64,000 nt of DNA from Pseudomonas urmiensis (GTDB lineage: Bacteria > Pseudomonadota > Gammaproteobacteria > Pseudomonadales > Pseudomonadaceae): contig NZ_JABWRE020000001.1 in NCBI RefSeq assembly GCF_014268815.2, positions 5,399,001 to 5,463,000 of the forward strand, read 5' to 3'. Shown one piece after another: positions 41,961 through 50,640 of the stretch (its first letter is position 1; every line of letters begins with the position of its first letter). Made by a program: the position numbers and the translations under genes. The notes beneath the pieces were generated by a model. The model did not search any database, was not told the origin of the DNA, and was given only the letters and a program-made list of their open reading frames with translations.

Positions 41961-42725
41961 TCAGCGGTTGCTGTAGCGGCCGTTTTTGCCATGTCCGGGC
42001 ATGGCTTGGTTACCACGCTCGGCAATCATCTGTGAAAGCTCGATCAGCTCGACGCCCTGGCTCTTCAGGCGCGGAATTTCCCGTTGCAGAACCTCCAGCG
42101 TCTGTGGATAGGGGTGGCCGATCAGTACCGCCGAGCCCTGCTTGCGGGCCTGGGCAATACCCACCTGGAGCTGGGCGGTGATCGCTTCTGTGGTGCGCAC
42201 ATCGTCCAGGAACACATCCCGCGACACATGTGCCAGGCCGATCGCCTGAGCTTCGGCGGCGGCGACCGTGGCGGCACTGGTGCGGCTGTCGACGAAGAAC
42301 AGGTGACGCTGCTGCAACTCAGCCATCAACCAGGTCATTGGCGTGCGCTGGGCGGTCATGCGGCTGCCCATGTGATTGTTGATGCCGGCAGCGTGGGGCA
42401 CCTTCGCCAGGGCGGCGTTGAGCCGGCTAGCGAGTTCCGGCAACGGGATATCGGGGTGCCAGGCGTAGGGGCCGGTGGCCGGATCCATGGGCATGTGCAG
42501 GATGACCGTCTTGCCGGCCTTGTGCGCCTGACGGGCGAAATCGATGGCATGCGGCGTGTCGGGCATGATCGCCATGGTGACCGGCCCAGGCAGGGCGAGC
42601 GTGCGATTGTCACGCTCGGTGTTCTGGCCCAGGTCGTCGATGATGATGCTCATATAGGCCTTGGCTGGCGCCGCATGGGCGGTGCCAGCCAGCAGGCAGA
42701 ACAGCGTCAACAGCAAATAACGCAT
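41961..42725 (-). CDS. yibQ: Divergent polysaccharide deacetylase family protein (YibQ-like)
   Basis: This is a periplasmic protein of about 254 aa with a signal peptide (MRYLLLTLFCLLAGTAHA) and a DUF610-type NodB-like fold (AYMSIIIDDLGQNTERD with the Asp pair, VILHMPMDP, GINNHMGSRMTAQ, FFVDSRTSA). Its biochemical role is unsettled. The envC-ctpA-yibQ order is conserved in pseudomonads and points to cell-wall work. ATG 42725 is favoured for the signal peptide; a TTG at 42737 would overlap the ctpA stop. Confidence 0.88.
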   Translation of the reverse strand: MRYLLLTLFCLLAGTAHAAPAKAYMSIIIDDLGQNTERDNRTLALPGPVTMAIMPDTPHAIDFARQAHKAGKTVILHMPMDPATGPYAWHPDIPLPELASRLNAALAKVPHAAGINNHMGSRMTAQRTPMTWLMAELQQRHLFFVDSRTSAATVAAAEAQAIGLAHVSRDVFLDDVRTTEAITAQLQVGIAQARKQGSAVLIGHPYPQTLEVLQREIPRLKSQGVELIELSQMIAERGNQAMPGHGKNGRYSNR

Positions 42726-42733
42726 CGAGAGGA

Positions 42734-44062
42734 TCAATCGCCCTTGGTGATGTTCAGGCCTTTGAGTAGGCTAAGGGCCTGGCTCAGCTGGAAGTCATCA
42801 TCCTGTGGGCGATCCTTGCGTTTGCTGCTTCCGGTCGGGCGGTCGGCGCCGCCGTTGCCGTTGCCCAGGTGGCCTTGCAGGTCGGCTTCCTTGAAGTTCT
42901 CGGTATCGGCTTCGGCGGTCAGCTTGGCTGGGCGCACTTCGATGTCCGGAACGATGCCCTGGGCCTGGATCGAGCGGCCGTTGGGGGTGAAGTACAGGGC
43001 GGTGGTGAGCTTCAGGGCGCGGTCATTGGCCAGTGGCAGCACGGTCTGAACCGAGCCTTTGCCGAAGCTGTCGGTGCCCATCAGCACGGCGCGCTTCTGG
43101 TCTTGCAGAGCGCCGGCGACGATCTCCGAGGCCGAGGCGCTGCCACCGTTGATCAGCACCACCAACGGTACGCCTTCGCTGGCGTCGGCGGCGTTGGCCG
43201 AGAAGCGCAGTTCGGAGTTGGCGATACGGCCCTTGGTGTAGACGATCAGGCCCTTGGTGAGGAAGTGGTCGGCCACTTCGACCGCCGACTGCAGCACCCC
43301 GCCTGGGTTGTTGCGCAGGTCCAGGACCACACCGCGCAGCTTCTTGCCGTTGTCCTTGCGCATCTTGGCCAAGGCCTTGCCGACTTCATCGCCGGTTTTG
43401 ACCTGGAACTGGGTGATGCGGATGTAGCCGTAATCGTTCTCGAGCAGCTGGCTCTTGACGCTCTTGACCTGGATGACCGCGCGGGCGAGGGTGACGTCGA
43501 ACGGCGTACCGCCATCGCGAACCAGGGTCAGGGTGATTTTTTCGCCGATCTTGCCGCGCATCTTGTCGACCGCTTCGGTCATGGTCTGGCCGCGGGTGGG
43601 CGCGCCGTTAATCTTGACGATCAAATCGCCCGCCTCGATGCCTGCGCGGGAGGCCGGGGTGTCGTCGATCGGCGAGACGACTTTGACGAAGCCGTCTTCC
43701 ATGCCGACTTCGATGCCCAAGCCGCCGAATTCACCGCTAGTGCTTTCCTGCAGCTCCTGGAAGTCTTCAGGGCCAAGGTAGGCGGAGTGTGGGTCGAGGT
43801 TGCTGAGCATGCCCTTGATGGCATTTTCCAACAGGGTCTTGTCGTCCACCGGCTCGACATAGGCCGCCTTGATCCGGTCCATGACCTCGGCAAAGGTGCG
43901 CAGCTCCTCAAGCGGCAGCGGCGACTTGGCCGTCACCTCGGTGGCAGGCACCGGCGCTGGCACCGCGGCTGGCTTGGCCGGCTCGGCGGCAACGGCCAGG
44001 GGCGCGCCGATCGCCAGGGCGATGGTCAGGGCCAGTTGGGTGAGGCGAGGCGAGTGCAGCAT
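42734..44062 (-). CDS. ctpA: Carboxyl-terminal processing protease, S41 family
   Basis: This is an exported protease of 442 aa. After a signal peptide (MLHSPRLTQLALTIALAIGAPLAVAA) and a Pro/Ala-rich linker come the N-terminal helices, a PDZ domain (GLGIEVGMEDGFVKVVSPIDDTPASRAGIEAGDLIVKING) and the S41 core with Ser in INGGSASASEIVAGAL and Lys in DSFGKGSVQTVLPL, the Ser-Lys dyad. CtpA-type proteases trim or degrade peptidoglycan hydrolases and envelope proteins. The frame extends to 44149, but the signal peptide sets ATG 44062. It is the middle gene of envC-ctpA-yibQ. Confidence 0.95.
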   Translation of the reverse strand: MLHSPRLTQLALTIALAIGAPLAVAAEPAKPAAVPAPVPATEVTAKSPLPLEELRTFAEVMDRIKAAYVEPVDDKTLLENAIKGMLSNLDPHSAYLGPEDFQELQESTSGEFGGLGIEVGMEDGFVKVVSPIDDTPASRAGIEAGDLIVKINGAPTRGQTMTEAVDKMRGKIGEKITLTLVRDGGTPFDVTLARAVIQVKSVKSQLLENDYGYIRITQFQVKTGDEVGKALAKMRKDNGKKLRGVVLDLRNNPGGVLQSAVEVADHFLTKGLIVYTKGRIANSELRFSANAADASEGVPLVVLINGGSASASEIVAGALQDQKRAVLMGTDSFGKGSVQTVLPLANDRALKLTTALYFTPNGRSIQAQGIVPDIEVRPAKLTAEADTENFKEADLQGHLGNGNGGADRPTGSSKRKDRPQDDDFQLSQALSLLKGLNITKGD

Positions 44063-44133
44063 GTCGAACGAACTCCTGATCCTGTTGGCGCTCCCGCAGG
44101 AGCCACGGTGCAGCCACCGTAAAAATAAAATGC

Positions 44134-45423
44134 CTAGCCACGGCACCATTGCGCGGGGTCGCTGGGGCGGCCCTGCTGGCGAATGGCGAAGTACAAGCCT
44201 GCGCTATCCTGGCCACCGCTGTCACCCACGGTGGAGATGGCTTCGCCGGCCTTGACTACGTCACCGGCGCTCTTGAGCAGGCTCTGGTTGTGGCCGTACA
44301 GGCTCAGGTAACCATTACCATGGTCGAGAATGACCAGAAGTCCAGCGCCGCGCAACCAGTCGGCAAATACCACTCTACCGCCGTGCACAGCGCGCACTTG
44401 GGTGCCGGTGGCGGCGCTGATCATCACACCATCCCATTTGGCCCGGGCGTCACCACCGCGTGCATCGCCGAAGCGTGCCAGTAGTCGACCATTGACTGGC
44501 CATGGAAGTTTTCCCCGAGCGGCAGAAAATGCGCCGCCGTAGTTGGCGCCATCACCAGAAACCAGTGGGCCGAGGGTGGTCAGGGCCTTTTTCTTTGGCG
44601 GCTCTGGCGCTTGGCGAGCGGCCAGGGCTTCTTGCTGGCGACGCTTCTCAGCCTCCTGCTGAGCGAGCAAGGCCTTCTGGCGCGCCTCCTCGGCTTCGCG
44701 GGCCTGACGAGCAAGGGTTTCCTCGATGGTCTTGAGGACTTTGCCCAGCTCGGCTTGATCCTGCTCGCGGGCTTGCAGCTTCTGGTCGCGCGCTTTCAGG
44801 TCGCTGTTGAGCTTGGCCAGCACCTGCTGGCGTTTGCTGCGCTCGGCTTCGAGCTCTTGGCGGCGGCTGTCGAGATTGCCGCGCTGGGCCAGCAGTTGCG
44901 CCTGTTGGCTGGCGATGTCCTGTTCGACATTGGCCAGCTGGCGCAGGGTTTCGTTGAAGGTGCGCAGTTGCTCCAGGCGCGCCTTGCTCAGGTAATCGTA
45001 GTACGTCAGGGTGCGGGCGAATTTCTCAGGGTTCTGCTGGTTGAGCAGCAGCTTGAGGTATTCCTCGCGGCCATTGTTCTGGTAGGCCGAACGGGCCTGA
45101 ATGGCGATCAGGCGTTGTTGTTCAACGCGGGCGGACTGGAGTTTTTTTTTCTCGGTATCAAGGCGCTCCAGTTCGCCCTCGGTCTTTTTTAGTTCTTGCT
45201 GCAACGCCTCCACCTGTTTTTCCAGCGCGCCGATGTCGGTCTCGGTGCTCTTGAGGTCTTTTTGCACGCCGGACTTTTCCTCCTGGAGCTTGCCCAGCAT
45301 CTTCTTGAGCTCGGCGATGTCCTGGCGGGTGGCGTCCAGTTGTTGCTGGGTCTGCGCACGCTCATCGGCGAAGGCCGGGCTGAGCAGGCAAGACAGGGCG
45401 AGAGGAATCAGGGCGCGAAGCAT
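44134..45423 (-). CDS. envC: Murein hydrolase activator EnvC
   Basis: EnvC (429 aa) activates the amidases AmiA/AmiB at the division site. A signal peptide (MLRALIPLALSCLLSPAFA) precedes a long coiled coil (about residues 20-270, rich in Gln/Glu/Lys heptads) and a C-terminal LytM domain. The LytM zinc ligands are altered (KWDG where active enzymes have His, and GLYFAIRQQG instead of HxHxE), as expected for the non-catalytic activator. ATG 45423 gives the signal peptide. A terminator for upstream transcription lies 50 bases before it, so envC likely has its own promoter. Confidence 0.93.
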   Translation of the reverse strand: MLRALIPLALSCLLSPAFADERAQTQQQLDATRQDIAELKKMLGKLQEEKSGVQKDLKSTETDIGALEKQVEALQQELKKTEGELERLDTEKKKLQSARVEQQRLIAIQARSAYQNNGREEYLKLLLNQQNPEKFARTLTYYDYLSKARLEQLRTFNETLRQLANVEQDIASQQAQLLAQRGNLDSRRQELEAERSKRQQVLAKLNSDLKARDQKLQAREQDQAELGKVLKTIEETLARQAREAEEARQKALLAQQEAEKRRQQEALAARQAPEPPKKKALTTLGPLVSGDGANYGGAFSAARGKLPWPVNGRLLARFGDARGGDARAKWDGVMISAATGTQVRAVHGGRVVFADWLRGAGLLVILDHGNGYLSLYGHNQSLLKSAGDVVKAGEAISTVGDSGGQDSAGLYFAIRQQGRPSDPAQWCRG

Positions 45424-45474
45424 GAGGTTGGGCGTACCAGGGATGGAGACTGGCCTAGTATGCCCGCCTGGGCC

Positions 45475-45514
45475 TGCAAAAAAAACGCCTCGCGGCATCT
45501 GCGGCGAGGCGTTT
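45475..45514 (-). terminator. Rho-independent terminator (minus direction), probably of gpmI
   Basis: Read on the minus strand, AAACGCCTCGC pairs with GCGAGGCGTTT around an 11-base loop and is followed by a run of eight T. It stands 1.2 kb from the gpmI stop because the IS110 element lies between. Before insertion it would have been the gpmI terminator. Confidence 0.85.
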
Positions 45515-45575
45515 GTCTGGAAAGCGCTGGTAATCGCGGCAGTGGGCTGGAACTGCAACGTGGGAGATTCTATGG

Positions 45576-46532
45576 TTATGGGCAAGCCAATTTCATAGCT
45601 CTGGTGATGTATTCGCCCTGATTTTTCATCAGGGCGAAAGCCACGCGGGCAAGCTTTCGAGCCAAGATGACCAAGGCTTGGGTTGTTGCTTTACCGCTGT
45701 TTCGATGCTGCTCATAAAGGTCTCTCCAAGCGGCCGACCTGCTGGCGGACATTGCCGCGTTGTGCAGCAAACGACGGATCTCTGAACATCCCCGCTTTGT
45801 CAGGCGACGACGTCCATTCGTCTGCCCAGAGTCATTAACTCGCAGGTCCATTCCAAGGAATGCGATGAAGGAGTCACTGTTTTTAAATTCGCCTCTGACA
45901 AAGGCCATGACTAATGCCGCAGCGGTCAGAAAACCAATTCCTTCTACGGCTTGGCAGCGAGCCACTTGTTCTTGTAGTCCGGCTTCTCGGAGCACGTCCT
46001 TAAGTTTTTTCTGAATCAGTAAATCGAGGCGGTCTATCGATTTGACGAACACTTCGAAGGCGCTCTTCAAAAGGCTTTCATTGGCCCAGCTCTGAGTCAT
46101 TGCAGTGCGCGCTGTCACCAAGGCAGCTCTGCGTCGCAGAAGGCTCTGGACCTTGCCGTAGACGGCGGGAGGGGGGCTCCAGGGGCGAAGATCTTCCCCT
46201 TCGTTTCTCAAGAACCGGGACAACAATCTCGCATCAGAAGGGTCAGTTTTGACTCGTCCTCCAACACTTTTCCGATAGTTGCTCAGTTGAAAGCCATCAA
46301 TGACATAAACCTCAAGACCCGCACCATGGGCTAACTCGACCAGGTCCAAGTGATAGACGTTGGTCGCTTCAACTGCGATAGCCGTGTTGAGCGGCTGTTG
46401 TTTCAACCATCGCTTGATGTCGGGTTTTGAATTTTTCAGTTTGATTACCTCATCACTAGCGTCGTGATGGATAACCAACTCAGCCTTTGCGACGTCCGTA
46501 CCCACGATCAGTTTGCCTGCCTGCATTGCCAT
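45576..46532 (-). CDS. IS110-family transposase (DEDD recombinase)
   Basis: This is a 318-aa intact recombinase. The RuvC-like DEDD residues are visible: Asp13 (VGTDVAK), Glu55 (IAVEATN), Asp97 and Asp100 (KTDPSDARLLSRF). The C-terminal Tnp_20 domain has VEGIGFLTAAAL near 197-208 and the probable catalytic Ser262 in LLHNAAMSASRSAAWRDLY. GGAG eight bases before the ATG supports the start at 46532. No frameshift is seen, so the element may be active. The family works with a bridge RNA encoded in the element. Confidence 0.93.
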   Translation of the reverse strand: MAMQAGKLIVGTDVAKAELVIHHDASDEVIKLKNSKPDIKRWLKQQPLNTAIAVEATNVYHLDLVELAHGAGLEVYVIDGFQLSNYRKSVGGRVKTDPSDARLLSRFLRNEGEDLRPWSPPPAVYGKVQSLLRRRAALVTARTAMTQSWANESLLKSAFEVFVKSIDRLDLLIQKKLKDVLREAGLQEQVARCQAVEGIGFLTAAALVMAFVRGEFKNSDSFIAFLGMDLRVNDSGQTNGRRRLTKRGCSEIRRLLHNAAMSASRSAAWRDLYEQHRNSGKATTQALVILARKLARVAFALMKNQGEYITRAMKLACP

Positions 46533-46544
46533 GGGCGGTTCTCC

Positions 46545-46736
46545 ACGTTAAGGTTTTTCGGCTTGAAGGGGTTTCACCAAGAGGCGCTGGCTTGCTTCTA
46601 TCGTCGCTTGCAAACGATGCATTCTTTATCGGCGCTTTGGTGGAAGGGGTGGGGCGATGTCTCCCACGGTCTGTACTGCTGCGAACAGTCAGAATCGGGC
46701 ATTTAGTCCCACCACCCCTTCAAGTCTAACCATACA
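46545..46736 (-). ncRNA. Candidate bridge RNA of the IS110 element
   Basis: On the minus strand the non-coding end folds into two stem-loops. In the first, arms 46712-46720 and 46644-46652 pair perfectly (9 bp) around an internal loop and an inner hairpin (46686-46692 with 46671-46678). The internal loop holds tgcccg (46701-46696), identical to the six bases next to the AG core on one genomic flank, and cgtgggag (46668-46661), identical as bridge-RNA right guide to the other flank at 45559-45566. The second has arms 46637-46642/46575-46580 and an inner stem 46614-46618/46600-46604; its sides resemble the element ends (attct at 46621, cttg at 46591). RNA ends are approximate. Confidence 0.72.
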
Positions 46737-46738
46737 AG

Positions 46739-46760
46739 CGGGCAAGCCCGCTCCCACGTG
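46739..46760. repeat. REP remnant interrupted by the IS110 element
   Basis: cgggcaagcccgctcccacg directly abuts the AG core at the gpmI side of the element; the matching acgtgggag lies at the far side (45558-45566). Confidence 0.82.
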
Positions 46761-46762
46761 AA

Positions 46763-48295
46763 TTAGTCAACCAGGATCGAGGTTCCGGTCATCTCTGCTG
46801 GCTTTTCCAGGCCCAGCAGTTGCAGCATGGTCGGCGCCACGTCCGCCAGCACGCCGCCTTCGCGGACCTTGAGCTTGCGCTTGCCCACATAGATGAACGG
46901 CACCGGCTCGGTGGTATGAGCGGTGTGCGCCTGGCCGGTGCACTCGTCTTCCATTTGTTCAACGTTGCCGTGGTCGGCGGTAATCAGCGCTTCGCCGCCA
47001 ACCTTGTCCAGTGCCTCGACGATGCGCCCAACGCAGGTGTCCAGCGCCTCGACAGCCTTGACCGCCGCCTCGAACACGCCGGTATGGCCGACCATGTCGC
47101 CGTTGGCGTAGTTGACCACGATGACATCGAAGCGCTGCTGCTCGATGGCTTCGACGATGCGGTCGGTCACTTCAGGGGCGTTCATTTCAGGCTGCAGGTC
47201 GTAAGTGGCGACCTTCGGCGACGGGATCAGGATGCGCTCTTCGCCTTCGAACGGCTCTTCACGCCCGCCCGAGAAGAAGAACGTCACGTGGGCATACTTC
47301 TCGGTCTCGGCGATACGCAGCTGGGTCTTGCCGTTTTTCGCCAGGTACTCGCCCAGTACGTTGTCCAGGCTGGCTGGGGCAAAGGCCGCAGGGGCAGCGA
47401 TCTTGGCCGAGTACTGGGTCAGGCCGATGTAGGCGGCAAGCTTGGGCAGGCGGGCACGCGGGAATTCGTTGAAGTCCGGCTCGACGAACACGCGCGACAG
47501 CTCGCGGGCACGGTCGGCGCGGAAGTTCATGAAGATCACCGCATCGCCATCTTCGACCTTGACCGCTTCGCCAATGCGCGTGGCTTTGACGAACTCATCG
47601 CTTTCGTCGCGTGCGTAGGCGGCTTCAAGGCCTGCCACGGCGGTATCGGCAGTGTAATCGGCCACCGAGTCGACGATCAGGTTGTAGGCGGCGCTGACGC
47701 GGTCCCAGCGGTTGTCACGGTCCATTGCGAAGTAGCGGCCGATCAGGCTGGCGATGCGGCCTTTACCCAACTTGGCGAAGGTCGCGTCGAGCAGTTCGAT
47801 CGACGACTGGGCGCTGCGGGGCGGGGTGTCGCGACCATCGAGGAAGGCGTGCAGGTAGATTTTCTCGGCGCCACGTTGTGCGGCCAGTTCGGCCATGGCG
47901 ACCAGGTGGTCCTGATGGCTGTGTACGCCGCCGTCGGAGAGCAGGCCGAGGATGTGCACGGCCTTGCCGGCGCTGGCGGCCTTGTCCACGGCACCGGTCA
48001 GCACGGGGTTGTGGAAGAACTCGCCGTCACGGATGGCCTTGGTCACCCGGGTGAAGTCCTGGTACACCACGCGCCCGGCACCGAGGTTCATGTGACCGAC
48101 CTCAGAGTTGCCCATCTGGCCGTCGGGCAAGCCGACATCCATGCCAGAGCCGGAGATCAAGCCGTTGGGCTGGGTAGCCCGCAGGCGATCGTAGACCGGG
48201 GTGTTGGCTGCAAAGATGGCGTTGTACTCGGGGCTTTCGCTGTGACCGAAACCATCCAGGATGATCAGGACCAGGGGTTTAGGCGTGCTCGTCAT
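46763..48295 (-). CDS. gpmI: 2,3-bisphosphoglycerate-independent phosphoglycerate mutase
   Basis: GpmI (510 aa) interconverts 3- and 2-phosphoglycerate in glycolysis and gluconeogenesis using two manganese ions. The N-terminal [13 protein letters not shown] block holds metal ligands, [18 protein letters not shown] carries the phosphorylated Ser, and the C-terminal [12 protein letters not shown] and [12 protein letters not shown] blocks complete the alkaline-phosphatase-like fold. ATG 48295 is preferred over codons further up. The IS110 element begins just past the stop. Confidence 0.97.
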   Translation of the reverse strand: MTSTPKPLVLIILDGFGHSESPEYNAIFAANTPVYDRLRATQPNGLISGSGMDVGLPDGQMGNSEVGHMNLGAGRVVYQDFTRVTKAIRDGEFFHNPVLTGAVDKAASAGKAVHILGLLSDGGVHSHQDHLVAMAELAAQRGAEKIYLHAFLDGRDTPPRSAQSSIELLDATFAKLGKGRIASLIGRYFAMDRDNRWDRVSAAYNLIVDSVADYTADTAVAGLEAAYARDESDEFVKATRIGEAVKVEDGDAVIFMNFRADRARELSRVFVEPDFNEFPRARLPKLAAYIGLTQYSAKIAAPAAFAPASLDNVLGEYLAKNGKTQLRIAETEKYAHVTFFFSGGREEPFEGEERILIPSPKVATYDLQPEMNAPEVTDRIVEAIEQQRFDVIVVNYANGDMVGHTGVFEAAVKAVEALDTCVGRIVEALDKVGGEALITADHGNVEQMEDECTGQAHTAHTTEPVPFIYVGKRKLKVREGGVLADVAPTMLQLLGLEKPAEMTGTSILVD

Positions 48296-48500
48296 CAATC
48301 CCACTCACGGTTGCTAGAAGATGATAAAGACACGCATTTTAGGGCAAATACGCCATCTGGGGCGAAAATTCATCGTGCTACCCGACCATCGTCCCGACCA
48401 GCTGCAATGAAAGCTGTTCGCCTGCCTGGCCTACGGGCTTTGGTGGGCCTTTGGGGCTGTGTATACTGGCCGCCATTTTCAATCGCGTGGAACACACCTG

Positions 48501-48914
48501 ATGGTTGCTAACCTGATCACTTTTGCCACAAACCACTTCATTCTGGTGGCGATCTTCTTCGTTCTGCTGATCCTGCTGCTGGTCAATGAAATTCGTCGCG
48601 GCGGGCAGAGCCTGAGCAACGGCCAATTGACCGCCCTGGTCAATGCCGACAAGGGTCTGGTGATCGACATCCGCCCGAGCAAGGAATATTCGGCAGGGCA
48701 CATCGTCGGTGCGCTGAACATCCCGCAAGACAAGCTCGCCACTCGCATGGCAGAGCTTGAAAAACACAAAGACAAGACCCTGATCGTGGTCGATAGCATG
48801 GGCCAGCAGTCTGGTACCCATTGCCGTGAACTGCTCAAGGCTGGTTACACCGCCGCCAAGCTCAGCGGTGGCATTTCCAGCTGGAAAGCCGATAACCTGC
48901 CCCTGGTGAAGTGA
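48501..48914 (+). CDS. Membrane-anchored rhodanese-like protein (YibN-type)
   Basis: This is a 137-aa protein with one N-terminal membrane helix (FILVAIFFVLLILLLVNEI) and a rhodanese fold (ALVNADKGLVIDIRPSKEYSAGHIVGALNIP; KDKTLIVVDSMGQQSGTHC). The active-site loop position normally holding the catalytic Cys reads DSMGQQS, so sulfurtransferase activity is doubtful; a Cys lies four residues later. It is the first of three closely spaced genes with grxC and secB. ATG 48501 fits the hydrophobic anchor. Confidence 0.9.
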   Translation: MVANLITFATNHFILVAIFFVLLILLLVNEIRRGGQSLSNGQLTALVNADKGLVIDIRPSKEYSAGHIVGALNIPQDKLATRMAELEKHKDKTLIVVDSMGQQSGTHCRELLKAGYTAAKLSGGISSWKADNLPLVK

Positions 48915-48915
48915 T

Positions 48916-49170
48916 ATGAAGCCCGTCATCGTTTACTCCAGCGACTACTGCCCCTACTGCATGCGCGCCAAGTACCTGCTCGAGAGCAAGGGCGTGGCGT
49001 TCGAGGAAATCAAGGTCGACGGCAAACCACAGGTTCGCGCCGAAATGAGCCAGAAGGCCGGCCGTACCTCGGTGCCGCAGATCTGGATCGGCAGTACCCA
49101 TGTCGGTGGTTGCGATGACCTCTATGCCCTGGAGCGGGCGGGCAAGCTCGACAGCCTTCTCGCGGCCTGA
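48916..49170 (+). CDS. grxC: Glutaredoxin 3
   Basis: GrxC (84 aa) is a cytoplasmic dithiol glutaredoxin that reduces disulfides with glutathione. The CPYC active site is at residues 12-15 (SSDYCPYCMRAK), the cis-proline motif is RTSVPQIWI, and GGCDDLYAL provides the glutathione-binding end. It begins one base after the rhodanese-like gene stop and precedes secB, the usual order. Confidence 0.97.
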   Translation: MKPVIVYSSDYCPYCMRAKYLLESKGVAFEEIKVDGKPQVRAEMSQKAGRTSVPQIWIGSTHVGGCDDLYALERAGKLDSLLAA

Positions 49171-49209
49171 TTCACACCGCTTAGAACCCCATTAGGAAAA
49201 GGATCTGCC

Positions 49210-49695
49210 ATGACTGACCAACAAAATAACGGCGCCGCCGCCGACGAAAACGCCCCACAATTTTCCATGCAGCGCATCTATGTGCGCGACCTGTCGTTCG
49301 AAGCGCCAAAGAGCCCGCAGATCTTCCGTCAGCAGTGGGAACCGGCTGTTTCGCTGGACCTGAACACCCGTCAGAAAGCCCTGGAAGGTGACTTCCACGA
49401 AGTCGTACTGACCCTGTCGGTAACCGTCAAGAACGGTGACGAAGTGGCGTTCATTGCCGAAGTTCAGCAGGCGGGTATCTTCCTGATCAAGAACCTCGAC
49501 GCGCCATCGATGAGCCACACCCTGGGTGCGTTCTGCCCGAACATCCTGTTCCCGTACGCGCGCGAAACCCTGGACAGCCTGGTGACCCGTGGTTCGTTCC
49601 CGGCCCTGATGCTGTCGCCGGTCAACTTCGACGCCCTGTACGCGCAAGAGATGGAGCGCATGCAGGCCGCTGGCGAAGCACCGTCGCTGCAGTAA
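49210..49695 (+). CDS. secB: Protein-export chaperone SecB
   Basis: SecB (161 aa) keeps preproteins unfolded and hands them to SecA. The family sequence is clear: [22 protein letters not shown] at residues 18-39, [16 protein letters not shown] core strand, and the [36 protein letters not shown] block. AGGAAAAGGATCTGCC precedes the ATG. A strong terminator follows the stop. Confidence 0.97.
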   Translation: MTDQQNNGAAADENAPQFSMQRIYVRDLSFEAPKSPQIFRQQWEPAVSLDLNTRQKALEGDFHEVVLTLSVTVKNGDEVAFIAEVQQAGIFLIKNLDAPSMSHTLGAFCPNILFPYARETLDSLVTRGSFPALMLSPVNFDALYAQEMERMQAAGEAPSLQ

Positions 49696-49713
49696 GTACT
49701 GCTTGCGAGAAAC

Positions 49714-49740
49714 AAAAAGCGCCCCTTGGGGCGCTTTTTT
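49714..49740. terminator. Bidirectional Rho-independent terminator of secB and trmL
   Basis: aaaagcgcccc and ggggcgctttttt form an 11-bp stem with a tt loop; T-runs occur in both directions, suiting the convergent secB and trmL genes. Confidence 0.93.
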
Positions 49741-49748
49741 CATGGCCG

Positions 49749-50204
49749 TCAGGCAAACCCTTGCTGACGCCACGCCTCGTAGACCGTCACTGCAACGGTA
49801 TTGGACAGGTTCAAGCTGCGACAGCCCGGCCGCATCGGCAGGCGCAGCTTCTGCTCAGCCGGCAAATTGTCCAGCACTTCGGCGGGCAACCCGCGACTTT
49901 CAGGCCCAAACAAGAATGCATCGCCTGGCTGGTAGGCGACCTCGTGAAACGGATGCGAGCCCTTGGTGGTGAAGGCGAACAGGCGCGGCTGGCCGAGGCT
50001 TTCCAGGCATCCGGCCAGGCTCTGGTGGCGCTTGAGCGTGGCATACTCATGGTAATCCAGTCCGGCCCGGCGCAAGCGCTTGTCGTCCAGCTCGAAGCCG
50101 ATCGGCTCGATCAGGTGCAGGGCGCAGCCGCTGTTGGCACATAGGCGGATGATATTGCCGGTATTCGGCGGAATTTCTGGTTGAAAAAGGATGACGTGAA
50201 ACAT
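49749..50204 (-). CDS. trmL: tRNA (cytidine/uridine-34-2'-O)-methyltransferase
   Basis: TrmL (151 aa) is a minimal SPOUT methyltransferase that methylates the wobble ribose of tRNA-Leu. Start [26 protein letters not shown], motif [15 protein letters not shown] and the knot end [21 protein letters not shown] are diagnostic. The ATG at 50204 overlaps the divergent ATG of the next gene at 50203, so the two starts share catg. Confidence 0.96.
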   Translation of the reverse strand: MFHVILFQPEIPPNTGNIIRLCANSGCALHLIEPIGFELDDKRLRRAGLDYHEYATLKRHQSLAGCLESLGQPRLFAFTTKGSHPFHEVAYQPGDAFLFGPESRGLPAEVLDNLPAEQKLRLPMRPGCRSLNLSNTVAVTVYEAWRQQGFA

Positions 50205-50640
50205 GCACGGCTCCAAGCATGAAGATGACGGGCATTCTACCCCCGAACCCGACCTGCGTTCGAAAGCCTTCCCGCGCGTGATGTTTTCCCTGGCCATCGT
50301 CGGGGTGATGGTCGGGCTGATGATCGGCCGCTTGACCACCCCTGAAGAGCGCGTGCTGGAGCAGATAGAAGTGGTGCAGGGCGGCCTGGACCTGTGGTTT
50401 AACGAAGAGCCCAAGCTGCATGGCGAGAATGTCGAAGGCACGGTTGCAGTGGTCTTCGAAGCGCAGGGCAAATCCCAACGTGGGCAGCTGACGTTGCAGG
50501 GTAAGCCAGTGGGTTGGCGGGTGCAGAAGAGCGAGGAAGGCTTGCTGCTGACGGTGGTCGCCGCGCGCCCTCTGCAGGGCGACTGGGTCGGTGCAGAGGA
50601 CGCGGGACGCTGGCGAGTGCAGGTGAGGCTGCACGAATAA
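50203..50640 (+). CDS. Small single-helix anchored protein of unknown function
   Basis: This is a 145-aa protein. A polar N-terminus (about 25 residues) precedes one membrane helix ([18 protein letters not shown]) and a soluble, probably periplasmic domain ([40 protein letters not shown]). I do not recognise the family. AGGA ten bases before ATG 50203 supports that start, although it collides with the divergent trmL start; the internal ATG at 50281 has no Shine-Dalgarno. The last codons lie in a 57-58 bp direct repeat. Confidence 0.7.
   Translation: MHGSKHEDDGHSTPEPDLRSKAFPRVMFSLAIVGVMVGLMIGRLTTPEERVLEQIEVVQGGLDLWFNEEPKLHGENVEGTVAVVFEAQGKSQRGQLTLQGKPVGWRVQKSEEGLLLTVVAARPLQGDWVGAEDAGRWRVQVRLHE

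Larger units (their letters stand above)
45567..46736 (-). mobile_element. IS110-family insertion sequence inserted in a REP
   Basis: The element is about 1170 bp with a single transposase gene, no long terminal repeats, and short subterminal inverted repeats TATGGTTA (45571-45578) and TAACCATA (46727-46734). The transposase stop lies inside the 45571 repeat, while about 200 non-coding bases remain at the 46.5-46.7 kb end. Each side abuts the dinucleotide AG (CT in element orientation): 45565-45566 and 46737-46738. Joining the flanks restores a REP-like palindrome, cgtggg-AG-cgggcaagcc, continued by cgctcccacg. The CT core, REP target and coding layout resemble E. coli IS621. It separates gpmI from its terminator and envC. 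Confidence 0.85.

Noticed and set aside
45576..46532. Transposase considered as IS1111 subgroup because of the subterminal inverted repeats
   Set aside because: The non-coding stretch lies upstream of the transposase, not downstream, which is the IS110-subgroup layout; repeats alone do not decide.
46820..48511. 563-codon plus-strand frame
   Set aside because: Antisense shadow of gpmI with no recognisable domain.
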